A stretch of DNA of 45,332 bases. It comes from a bacterium (GTDB lineage Bacteria > Sumerlaeota > Sumerlaeia > SLMS01). The notes under the pieces are model-generated. The model was given only the letters and a program-made list of their open reading frames with translations, had not been told where the DNA came from and searched no databases. How positions within the stretch are numbered: the stretch's first letter is position 1; every line of letters begins with the position of its first letter. The stretch spans positions 1 through 45,332 of the forward strand of contig WGMQ01000060.1 of assembly GCA_016125005.1 (NCBI GenBank). Reading direction: 5' to 3'. The position numbers were made by a program, and so were the translations under genes. Positions 23,814 through 31,055 of this stretch are shown in pieces.

Positions 23814-25004
23814 TCAACTCTCCGAGAGCCGCTTCTTCGGCGCGGTTTTCAGCAGCCGGTGCGCCTCGTGCACGGCCTCCAGGATTCGGTCGGCGAAGCG
23901 TGACTTGGTCAGGAACGGGCGCAGGTCGATGGACTCGATGCCGTCGGCCTGCTTGCCGGCGAACCAGTGGCCGCCGTTGCCGAGCAGGGTGTAGCGCATT
24001 CTGCCGTACTCCTCCATGTCGAAGGCCTTGAGTAGGGTCCACAGCCAGACAATCACCGGGACGTTGATCTCGTTGGGCGTGTCCTGCCAGCGCGGCAACC
24101 CTTCCTCATAGTGGTGGGCGAAATCGGCACCCAGGGCCTGCTCCATCGCTTCGTTGAGCCGCGCGAGGATCGGCAGAAGCAGCTCGTGACGCTTCTCGAA
24201 GAGAGAGACCGCCTCCAGATGAAGATCGTAGTCGGAGGGCTTCGAGGCGCCGAGGCTGAGCGTGTGAATCTCGGGCGCGTTGAGACAGAAGAGATCGTTG
24301 AAGACGATGGGGTGCAGGGGTGCGGTGAGGCGCTGGAACTTTTCCGTCGGACGGTATAGCATGCCGCCCTTGTCGCTGGGGCTGATGATGAAGACGCCCA
24401 TGTCTTCGGCGCGGGCAGCGAGGACCGCCGGCCAGTTGCGCTGGTTGATGTAGTACCAGTGCAGGTTCACATAGTCGAAGCCGCCATGGGCCTTCGTCTG
24501 GATCGCGCGGATGATGATGTCGGTGGGGCCGTGGGTGGAAAAGCCGATGTGGCGGGCGAGGCCCTCCGATTGGAGGCGGCGAGCCATCTCCAGGCAGCCG
24601 CCGGGGCGGACGCTCTGGTCGAGTGTCACCTCCTCGTTGATGCCATGGATGGCCAGCAGGTCGACGTGATCGAGCTGGAGGCGCTCGAGCGACTCCATGA
24701 AGTTGCTGCGGAATTCCTCGGCCGTGTCGGTGGGACCGATCTTCGTCTGGACGATCAGGTCCTTGCGCGGAAAAGTGGGCAGGATGCGTCCGAGCTGGCG
24801 TTCGGAGGAACCGTAACCGCGCGCCGTCTCGATGTGATTGATGCCGACCTCGACGGAGCGGCGGATGGTTGCATCGAGGTTGCGCTGACCCGCCTCCTCG
24901 ACTTCAGAGAGGGGGATGTCCTTCCAGCTTTGCTGGTAGCGCATTCCGCCGGTGCTGAAGACCGGCATCCTGAGTTCTGTGCGTCCGAATCGGCGATAAA
25001 GCAT
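23814..25004 (-). CDS. Aldo/keto reductase family protein
   Basis: The ATG at 25004 has AAGGAAG six bases upstream and starts MLYRRFGRTELRMPVFSTGG, the usual N-terminus; the frame is open to 25229 but upstream sequence is not conserved-looking and overlaps a neighbouring gene. The catalytic tetrad is recognisable as Glu59 (in HIETARGYG, replacing the usual Asp), Tyr64, Lys88 (VQTKIG) and His120 (LLAIHG). At 396 aa it is longer than classic 300-aa reductases. The extra C-terminal part is helical and lacks the CxxCxxC iron-sulfur motif that often follows in long members. Substrate unknown. Confidence 0.88.
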   Translation of the reverse strand: MLYRRFGRTELRMPVFSTGGMRYQQSWKDIPLSEVEEAGQRNLDATIRRSVEVGINHIETARGYGSSERQLGRILPTFPRKDLIVQTKIGPTDTAEEFRSNFMESLERLQLDHVDLLAIHGINEEVTLDQSVRPGGCLEMARRLQSEGLARHIGFSTHGPTDIIIRAIQTKAHGGFDYVNLHWYYINQRNWPAVLAARAEDMGVFIISPSDKGGMLYRPTEKFQRLTAPLHPIVFNDLFCLNAPEIHTLSLGASKPSDYDLHLEAVSLFEKRHELLLPILARLNEAMEQALGADFAHHYEEGLPRWQDTPNEINVPVIVWLWTLLKAFDMEEYGRMRYTLLGNGGHWFAGKQADGIESIDLRPFLTKSRFADRILEAVHEAHRLLKTAPKKRLSES

Positions 25005-25086
25005 GGGCATCTTCCTTGGTGGAACCTGACGGGACCATGCAAGGCGCTCCCCCGCCGGAGACGCAAGGGGTTGATGGGACAGGACC

Positions 25087-25356
25087 TCAGGGCTTGGGGA
25101 CTTCGCGCGACGGTCCCGCCTTCGAGGCCTTGATGCGGCCCGAGACGCGGTCGAAGATCGCGTCGAAAACGCACACCAGGCAGAAGCAAACGAAGATCGT
25201 AAGCAGGATGGGGAGGAGTCCGGTGGCAAAGTAACTCCCCTTAAGCGCCACCCACTGCGCCGTGGCGTAAACCAGCGCGAGCGCGGTCGCCACGATCGCG
25301 ATCATCAACGCGTATCCGCGAAGTGGAATGGGCTGGTTCGTTTTCCTTTTGCTCAC
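25087..25356 (-). CDS. Small membrane protein with two helices (89 aa); GTG start
   Basis: No family is recognised. Two hydrophobic helices (about residues 15-38 and 42-66) are linked by a short loop. The N-terminus is basic ([11 protein letters not shown]) and the C-terminus is charged and Lys/Arg-rich, giving a likely hairpin with both ends in the cytoplasm. The start is GTG at 25356 with no clear ribosome site. It diverges from uvrB and precedes the aldo/keto reductase gene by 82 bases on the same strand. Confidence 0.6.
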   Translation of the reverse strand: MSKRKTNQPIPLRGYALMIAIVATALALVYATAQWVALKGSYFATGLLPILLTIFVCFCLVCVFDAIFDRVSGRIKASKAGPSREVPKP

Positions 25357-25428
25357 GGGGAAGGGTTCCGGGCTAGACTATGCACAGGTTTCGGCACCAG
25401 AGCCGGGTCGTCAAAGGGGATTGAACGG

Positions 25429-27432
25429 ATGCAGCAGCGGGAGGGCACATTCGAACTGGTGAGCGAGTATCGCCCCGCCGGTGACCAGCCTGCGGCCATC
25501 GATGCATTGGTCGCGGGATTGGAGAACGATCTCCCCGCGCAGGTGCTGCTCGGAGCGACGGGGACGGGCAAGACCTTCACCATCGCCAACGTGATCCAGC
25601 GGCGCAATTGCCCGGCGCTGGTCCTCGCGCCGAACAAGACGCTGGCGGCACAGCTCTATCGCGAGTTCAAGGAACTCTTCCCCAACAACGCGGTCGAGTA
25701 CTTCGTCTCCTACTACGACTACTACCAGCCCGAGGCCTACATCCCGTCGTCGGACACCTTCATCGAGAAGGACGCCTCAATCAACGACGAGCTGGACAAG
25801 CTGCGGCTGAGCGCGACCCGCTCTCTGCTGGAGCGCAACGACGTGATCGTGGTGAGCAGCGTGTCGTGTATATACGGCATCGGCTCGCCGGACGACTACT
25901 TCAACATGGTGCTCTACCTGGAGGTGGGGCAGTCGATGAAGCGCGACGAGATGCTGAAGCGCTTCGTGGAGCTGCTATACAACCGCAGCGATGCGGACTT
26001 CTATCGCGGGACGTTCCGCGTGATGGGCGACCGCGTCGACATCTTCCCGGCCTATGAAGAGCGCAAGGCCCTGCGGGTGGATTTCTTTGGAGACGAGATC
26101 GACGGCCTGACGGAGATCGACTCTCTCACGGGCGAAAAACTCCGCAAGATCCGCCGCGCGGCGATCTATCCGGCCAGTGTCTATGCGACGTCGAAGGAAC
26201 GCCTGAAGGCGGCCGTGCGGAAGATCGAGGAGGAACTGGCGGAGCGACTGGCCGCACTGGAAGCCAACGGTCGCATGGTCGAGTACGCGCGCCTGAAGCA
26301 GCGCACCGAATACGACATCGAGATGATGCGCGAGATGGGAACCTGTCCCGGCATCGAGAACTATTCGCGCCACCTGGCGGGTCGCGAGGCCGACACGGCG
26401 CCCTACACACTGATCGATTACTTTGCCGACAACTTCCTGCTGGTGATCGACGAGAGCCACATCGCGGTGCCACAGATCCGTGCCATGTTCAACGGCGACC
26501 GAAGCCGTAAGTCGGTGCTGGTGGAGCACGGCTTCCGCCTGCCGTCGGCGCTAGACAATCGTCCGCTGCGCTTCGAGGAATTCGAGGCGAAGATCAACCG
26601 TGTGGTCTTCGTGAGCGCCACGCCGGAGGAGTACGAGCTAACCCGCTCGGGTGGCGTCATCGTCGAGCAGATCATCCGGCCGACGGGGCTCGTGGACCCA
26701 CAGATCGAAGTGCGTCCCGTGGGCGGTCAGGTGCAGGACCTGATCGAGGAAATCCGGCAGCGCTCGGAGCGCGGTCAGCGGGTGCTGGCCACGACTCTGA
26801 CCAAGCGATTTTCGGAAGAGCTGACCGAGTACCTGACGGAAATCGGTATCAAGGTGCGTTACTTGCACTCCGACGTGGAGGTGCTGGAGCGCGTCCAAAT
26901 CATCAAGGAACTACGCGAGGGGAAGTTCGACGTGCTGGTGGGAATCAACCTGCTGCGCGAGGGACTCGACATCCCGGAGTGCTCGCTTGTGGCGATCCTC
27001 GACGCGGATAAGGAAGGGTTCCTGCGCTCGACCCGTTCCCTGATCCAGACGGTGGGGCGCGCGGCGCGTAACTCCGATGGAAAGGTCATCATGTATGGGG
27101 ACCGAATCACGGACTCCATGAAGAATTGCATTGAGGAAACAAACCGTCGTCGGGAAAAACAGGTCGCGTATAACAAGGAGCACGGCATCACCCCGCAGAC
27201 GATCCGCAAGCGCGTGGCCACGATCATCGAGACGTCCTATGAAGCCGAGGAAGAGCTCCTTGCGGCGGTGGCCGAGGAAAGCGAAGGGTATCTGACGAAG
27301 GCGCAGCTTGAGCGTGAGTTGGAGAAGCTGCGGAAGGAAATGAAGGAAGCGGCCAAGGCGATGGAGTTCGAGAAGGCTGCGGCTCTTCGCGACCGGATGG
27401 CAAAGCTGGAGAAGCAGGTTTTGGCGCTCTGA
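25429..27432 (+). CDS. uvrB: Excinuclease ABC subunit B
   Basis: UvrB is the damage-verifying helicase of nucleotide excision repair. At 667 aa it is full length. It has Walker A (GATGTGKT near residue 45), the beta-hairpin region [12 protein letters not shown], Walker B region with LVIDESH, helicase motif VVFVSATP, motif V/VI segments [13 protein letters not shown] and QTVGRAARN, and a C-terminal UVR domain ([27 protein letters not shown]) for UvrC contact. An AAGGGG ribosome site precedes the ATG. No uvrA or uvrC is present in the window. It is followed after 38 bases by the lpoB-like gene. Confidence 0.98.
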   Translation: MQQREGTFELVSEYRPAGDQPAAIDALVAGLENDLPAQVLLGATGTGKTFTIANVIQRRNCPALVLAPNKTLAAQLYREFKELFPNNAVEYFVSYYDYYQPEAYIPSSDTFIEKDASINDELDKLRLSATRSLLERNDVIVVSSVSCIYGIGSPDDYFNMVLYLEVGQSMKRDEMLKRFVELLYNRSDADFYRGTFRVMGDRVDIFPAYEERKALRVDFFGDEIDGLTEIDSLTGEKLRKIRRAAIYPASVYATSKERLKAAVRKIEEELAERLAALEANGRMVEYARLKQRTEYDIEMMREMGTCPGIENYSRHLAGREADTAPYTLIDYFADNFLLVIDESHIAVPQIRAMFNGDRSRKSVLVEHGFRLPSALDNRPLRFEEFEAKINRVVFVSATPEEYELTRSGGVIVEQIIRPTGLVDPQIEVRPVGGQVQDLIEEIRQRSERGQRVLATTLTKRFSEELTEYLTEIGIKVRYLHSDVEVLERVQIIKELREGKFDVLVGINLLREGLDIPECSLVAILDADKEGFLRSTRSLIQTVGRAARNSDGKVIMYGDRITDSMKNCIEETNRRREKQVAYNKEHGITPQTIRKRVATIIETSYEAEEELLAAVAEESEGYLTKAQLERELEKLRKEMKEAAKAMEFEKAAALRDRMAKLEKQVLAL

Positions 27433-27470
27433 CGCGCCCTGAAATCAGCGCAGGACCAAAGGAAAGGTGG

Positions 27471-28085
27471 ATGACGAACATGGTGACGTGGCGAATCGGT
27501 GGTGCGGCGGTGGTGCTGGCGGCGGTGCTCACGACGGGCGGCTGCAGCAAGTACTACACGCGGGACGTGGATCCGGCGGCGGCGGGCAAGGTGCGCTCGC
27601 TGGGACCGGAAAGCCAGGACCTGATCTCCGTCGTCGACCAGATGGTGCGGTCGATCGAGGAGGAAGGTGTCCTCAAGAATCGCGGCGACAAGCCGGTGAT
27701 CGTGGTCGAGCGCATGTCGAACAACACGCGCTATGACTTCAACACCGACACGTTCACGCGCCTGCTCCAGTCGGAGCTGCGCAAGCAGGCGGGCGGCAAG
27801 TACCAGTTCGTTTCGCGCGACATCAACGCGCAGGCGGCGGCAGAGCGCGAGGCAAAGCGCACCGGTGCGGTGGACTACAATCCGGCACTCCGCGCGGGCG
27901 CTCCGGCCGGGGCGGACCTGATCCTGATCGGATCGGCCAACAGCCTCTCCACGGTGAGCACCAAGGGTCAGTCGGACACCATCGTCTACGAGTTCCGCCT
28001 GGTGGACCTAGAGACTCAGCTCGACCTGTGGCAGGACACCTTTATCACCAAGAAGGAAGGCAAGGACGACGTGATCTACCGCTGA
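27471..28085 (+). CDS. lpoB: LpoB-like penicillin-binding-protein activator lipoprotein
   Basis: A signal peptide with lipobox TTGGC (Cys25) is followed by a domain with LpoB-type segments: LGPESQDLISVVDQMVRSI, PVIVVERMSNNT, DTFTRLLQSELRKQ, then GADLILIGSAN and VYEFRLVDLETQLDLWQD. In enterobacteria LpoB reaches from the outer membrane to activate PBP1b. The region between signal and domain is short here. AAAGGA lies seven bases before the ATG at 27471; a second ATG at 27480 is possible. It heads an operon-like set with a COG3014-like protein and YcfL, the grouping also known from gammaproteobacteria. Confidence 0.85.
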   Translation: MTNMVTWRIGGAAVVLAAVLTTGGCSKYYTRDVDPAAAGKVRSLGPESQDLISVVDQMVRSIEEEGVLKNRGDKPVIVVERMSNNTRYDFNTDTFTRLLQSELRKQAGGKYQFVSRDINAQAAAEREAKRTGAVDYNPALRAGAPAGADLILIGSANSLSTVSTKGQSDTIVYEFRLVDLETQLDLWQDTFITKKEGKDDVIYR

Positions 28086-28117
28086 GGGCGGGCGGCAGGG
28101 CGCTGGAAAAAGCCTGA

Positions 28118-28147
28118 CCACAGATTGCGCAGATTTCGCAGATTCCA
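28118..28147 (+). repeat. Triple-9-mer intergenic repeat
   Basis: CC-A followed by three tandem 9-base units sharing the core CAGATT (CAGATTGCG, CAGATTTCG, CAGATTCCA). It lies 33 bases after lpoB and 100 bases before a triple-8-mer repeat, within the gap that splits the lipoprotein operon. Confidence 0.6.
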
Positions 28148-28246
28148 TGGAAGCGTTGGCACCCAGTTGGACTTCTGGCGGTCGTGCGCATTACGGATCG
28201 CAGTCGCTGTGCGAGGTTATTTCGGAGCGTTTCCCGCCTCCCCTCT

Positions 28247-28282
28247 GTGCGCTTTTCTCCGTGTCTTTGTGCCTCTGTGGTG
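28247..28282 (-). repeat. Dispersed triple-8-mer repeat, copy 4 (diverged)
   Basis: Three 8-mers in the orientation of copies 2 and 3, with G-to-A type changes in two units (CTCCGTGT, CTTTGTGC, CTCTGTGG). The flank GTGCGCTTTTCTCCGTG is identical to copy 3. Confidence 0.75.
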
Positions 28283-28352
28283 TCAGTTCTTTTTCGTTGT
28301 TTTCCGCAGGTCTTGGCCGGTTCTGACTTCATTCCCCCGATAGGCCCACGTC

Positions 28353-29636
28353 GTGAGAGCGTCGATCATTCGCACCACCTTGCTCAAGCTCCTGCTGCTG
28401 GCGGTTCTGCTGCTGGCGGGAGTCGGTTGCGGTGCCCGGGCTCCCCGCGTTCCACCGCCCGGCCTGGCGAATGTGCAGGTTCCCGAAGCGCTGCAATCGC
28501 GCTACGACAAGCTGGTGAAGGAGGGGGAGCGGAACTGGGTCCTCAACCTGAACGAGCTGGCCGTCGAGGCCTTGGCCATCGGCGACCGGGAGATGGCCAA
28601 GCGTGCCCTCTCCGAGGCGATGCTGAACATCAACAACGTCTTCGGCTCCACGCCAGAGGCGCAGCAGGCGCGGCTCGTTTTCTTCTCCGAGGATGTGAAG
28701 CTCTTCAAGGGCGATCCCTACGAACGGGCCATGACGTTCCTCTATCGCGGCGTGCTGTACATGCAGGATGGCGACTACGAGAACGCGCGCGCGTGCTTCC
28801 GCCAAGGAGCCTTGCAGGACGCCTTCGCGGAGGAGCAGCAGGACCGCGACGACTGGGTGATCTTCGACTACCTGATCGCGCGCTGCGAGCTGGAGCTTGG
28901 GCGTCCCGGCTATGCGGAGGAATCATGGAAACGGGCCGCGGCCACCTACTCGGGTTTCCCCGCGCGTTACCGCGATGTGGTGGGCTCGCCGTCGGGCATC
29001 CGAAGCGAACTGCCACCGCTGAACCCGGAGGACAACCTGCTGGTGATCTGCCAGCAGGGGCGCGGGCCGGACAAGGTTCGTCGCGGAGACCGGGGACAGT
29101 ATCTGACGGTGAAGCGCCCCATGAATCAGCCGGGTCCGTCGCGCGTGGCGGTGGGGCCGCAGACCTTCGACTCGTGGCTGATCGACTCGGTTTTCTACCA
29201 GGCGAAGACGCGCGGCGGTCGCGCCTTCGATGCGGTGCAGAAGCGGAAGGTCATCTTCAAGGACGCCACAGGCGTGACGGGTACGCTGGGGCTCTATGCG
29301 GGTTTGGCGATCCTGGCCTCGGCGAACAACGAGGGGCAGATGGTGGCCGGCCTCGTGGTTCTGGCAGCAGGCGGGTTGCTACTGGTCGCGTCGGAACTGA
29401 CACGCACGGGCGCCGACACGCGGGAGTGGGAATCGCTCCCGGACTCACTTTCGATCTACTCCGGCAGCCACAAGGAGGCTTCCGTGCAGTTGAAGATATA
29501 CGGGCGCGCGGCCCCGGCGACAGCGACGATTCCGCTGCTGCCCCCGGGCAAGGGCCTAACGGTCGTGCTGACACTTCCCGAATCGGAGCAAGGAATCGTG
29601 GCTCCAACCAATCCCACTCCCAGGAGACTCCCATGA
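28353..29636 (+). CDS. COG3014-like lipoprotein
   Basis: The GTG at 28353 starts a lipoprotein signal ending in lipobox AGVGC (Cys26). The mature chain has TPR-like helices (about residues 45-200; NLNELAVEALAIGDREMAKRALSEA, AMTFLYRGVLYMQDGDYENARACFRQG). A beta segment follows (DNLLVICQQGRGPDKV), and then a hydrophobic double segment (about 308-348, GLYAGLAILASANNEG and following Val/Leu/Ala-rich run). The layout matches the uncharacterised COG3014 family, which in gammaproteobacteria sits beside lpoB and ycfL. It may assist septal or lateral peptidoglycan synthesis. Its TGA overlaps the ycfL-like ATG. Confidence 0.75.
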   Translation: MRASIIRTTLLKLLLLAVLLLAGVGCGARAPRVPPPGLANVQVPEALQSRYDKLVKEGERNWVLNLNELAVEALAIGDREMAKRALSEAMLNINNVFGSTPEAQQARLVFFSEDVKLFKGDPYERAMTFLYRGVLYMQDGDYENARACFRQGALQDAFAEEQQDRDDWVIFDYLIARCELELGRPGYAEESWKRAAATYSGFPARYRDVVGSPSGIRSELPPLNPEDNLLVICQQGRGPDKVRRGDRGQYLTVKRPMNQPGPSRVAVGPQTFDSWLIDSVFYQAKTRGGRAFDAVQKRKVIFKDATGVTGTLGLYAGLAILASANNEGQMVAGLVVLAAGGLLLVASELTRTGADTREWESLPDSLSIYSGSHKEASVQLKIYGRAAPATATIPLLPPGKGLTVVLTLPESEQGIVAPTNPTPRRLP

Positions 29637-30061
29637 AGCTCATGCACATCGCGCTGCTTTGCGCGGCACTCGGCATCGGAATCGGTTGCGGAGGCCGTTC
29701 GAGCGGCCCCGGCACCGCCCGCTCGGAGAAGGAAGCCATCACGGCGTCCAAGCTCCCAGTCAATCTGCTCGACAAGAAACTGGAATCCCGCATGGCCTCG
29801 GAGATGCAGTCGGGCGAAGTGCGCGAGGACGGGCTGATGGAGGTTTCGGTGAATCTGCGCAACCGGACCTACAAGAACCTGCACGTCCAGGCGCGGACCG
29901 TGTTCAAGGATTCGCGCGGCATTTCCACGGGCGACGAAACCCAGTGGAAGGACCTGTATTTCTCGCCGCAGCAGGCCCAGACCTATCGCTCCGTCTCAAA
30001 GACGACCGGCATGGATCTATACACCGTGGAAGTGCGCCTGCCAAGGAAGCCGGGGAAGTGA
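29633..30061 (+). CDS. ycfL: YcfL-like lipoprotein (DUF1425)
   Basis: The ATG at 29633 overlaps the previous stop (ATGA) and has AGGAG six bases upstream. The 142-aa product has lipobox GIGC (Cys19) and a DUF1425-type beta domain: LMEVSVNLRNRTYKNLHVQARTVFKD, then TQWKDLYFSPQQAQTYRS and a final strand DLYTVEVRLP. DUF1425/YcfL is the genetic neighbour of lpoB in enterobacteria and vibrios; its exact role is not established. The conserved trio here supports all three calls. Confidence 0.8.
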   Translation: MKLMHIALLCAALGIGIGCGGRSSGPGTARSEKEAITASKLPVNLLDKKLESRMASEMQSGEVREDGLMEVSVNLRNRTYKNLHVQARTVFKDSRGISTGDETQWKDLYFSPQQAQTYRSVSKTTGMDLYTVEVRLPRKPGK

Positions 30062-30102
30062 GAGGGTCAGACGACCAAAGTCGCCCCGAGCGAGGGAGTG
30101 AT

Positions 30103-30173
30103 ATGTATAGGAAAGTGCCCTTTTCTATACATGACCGGGACGATATGTATAGCAAACCGGACCTTTGCATACA
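30103..30173. repeat. Two tandem AT-rich hairpins between convergent genes
   Basis: Hairpin 1 (30103-30132): ATGTATAGGAAAG pairs with CTTTTCTATACAT over 13 positions with one G-T wobble and a TGCC loop. Hairpin 2 (30145-30173): ATGTATAGCAAA pairs with TTTGCATACA with one bulge. The two are diverged direct repeats of a roughly 42-base unit sharing ATATGTATAG and a GACCGGGACG-type spacer. They lie between ycfL and coaX ends and may serve as a bidirectional terminator, or be a mobile palindrome. Confidence 0.65.
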
Positions 30174-30260
30174 CGGCCGGGGCAGGATGGAGACGCGGTG
30201 AACCATATCCTTGCCGGGTAGGACACCGGTCGAACGATTCCATCCCGTGTTGAGGGCGAA

Positions 30261-31049
30261 TCACCCCATCTTCGCGAAGAGGCTCCGCAGGCCGTCCATC
30301 GTCAGGGTCGGAGCAGGCGCGATGCCTTCGCGACGAAGGAGCGGGAGAACTTTTGTGGCGGCGCCGCCGGTTGCGAAGACTGCGCCGAGCGGATCGCCGA
30401 CTTCGCGCTCGATGTCGGAGAGCAGCCGCTCCACAGCGCCTGCGTGACCGAGCAACACGCCTGCTTCGAGGGCGCCCTGCGTGGAGTTGCCGAGGGCGGC
30501 GGGTGACTGGACGGCCTTGAATGGATCGATCTCAGGGAGCCGCCCGCCGGTCTCGCGGGAGAGAGCCCGCGCCAGCATTCGGATGCCGGGAAGAATCGCG
30601 CCGCCCGCCAGATTCCCATCCGGGTCGGCGACCGTCAGGTGCGTCGCGGTTCCGAAGTCGACCGCCACGCTCCAGCAGCCGGGAGCCTTTTCCTTCAGGG
30701 CCAGCACGTTGGCGAGCCGATCAGCACCGGGGCGTCCCGATGTGTAGAGCACGCGGCCGGGTGCGAGGGACTCCGGCGTGACCAACACAAGCGTGGCGCC
30801 GGGGGCGAGTCGCGCCACCAGCGGGGCGAGCAATTGCTCGTCACCCGGGCGGCCCAAGGCCGCGACGACGTGTGAGGCGGGCGTCCGACCCGAGCAGGCG
30901 GAGAGGAACTGGGAGATGAAAAGCTCGTCGCCACGCTCGACAGTTTCCCGCGGAATGGCGGCGATACGAAAGGGGGCTTCGTCCTCCGTGTGGAGGACCT
31001 TCAGCCGCGAATTGCCGAAGTCCAGAAGCCAGGCACAGGAGCGACCCAT
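30261..31049 (-). CDS. coaX: Type III pantothenate kinase
   Basis: CoaX phosphorylates pantothenate in the first step of coenzyme A synthesis. The 262-aa protein shows the acetate-kinase-superfamily motifs: WLLDFGNSRLK (phosphate loop, DxGNS/T), SGRPGADRLAN (substrate motif), VDFGTATHLTV and GGAILPGI, and a late FATGGAA (ADENOSINE region). Length is typical. It lies six bases after the M14-amidohydrolase gene and is probably co-transcribed with it. Confidence 0.93.
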   Translation of the reverse strand: MGRSCAWLLDFGNSRLKVLHTEDEAPFRIAAIPRETVERGDELFISQFLSACSGRTPASHVVAALGRPGDEQLLAPLVARLAPGATLVLVTPESLAPGRVLYTSGRPGADRLANVLALKEKAPGCWSVAVDFGTATHLTVADPDGNLAGGAILPGIRMLARALSRETGGRLPEIDPFKAVQSPAALGNSTQGALEAGVLLGHAGAVERLLSDIEREVGDPLGAVFATGGAATKVLPLLRREGIAPAPTLTMDGLRSLFAKMG

Positions 31050-31055
31050 CGGCGG

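Noticed and set aside
25005..25229. N-terminal extension of the aldo/keto reductase
   Set aside because: Ser/Arg-rich, overlaps the small membrane protein gene, and the ATG at 25004 has a better ribosome site and family-like N-terminus.
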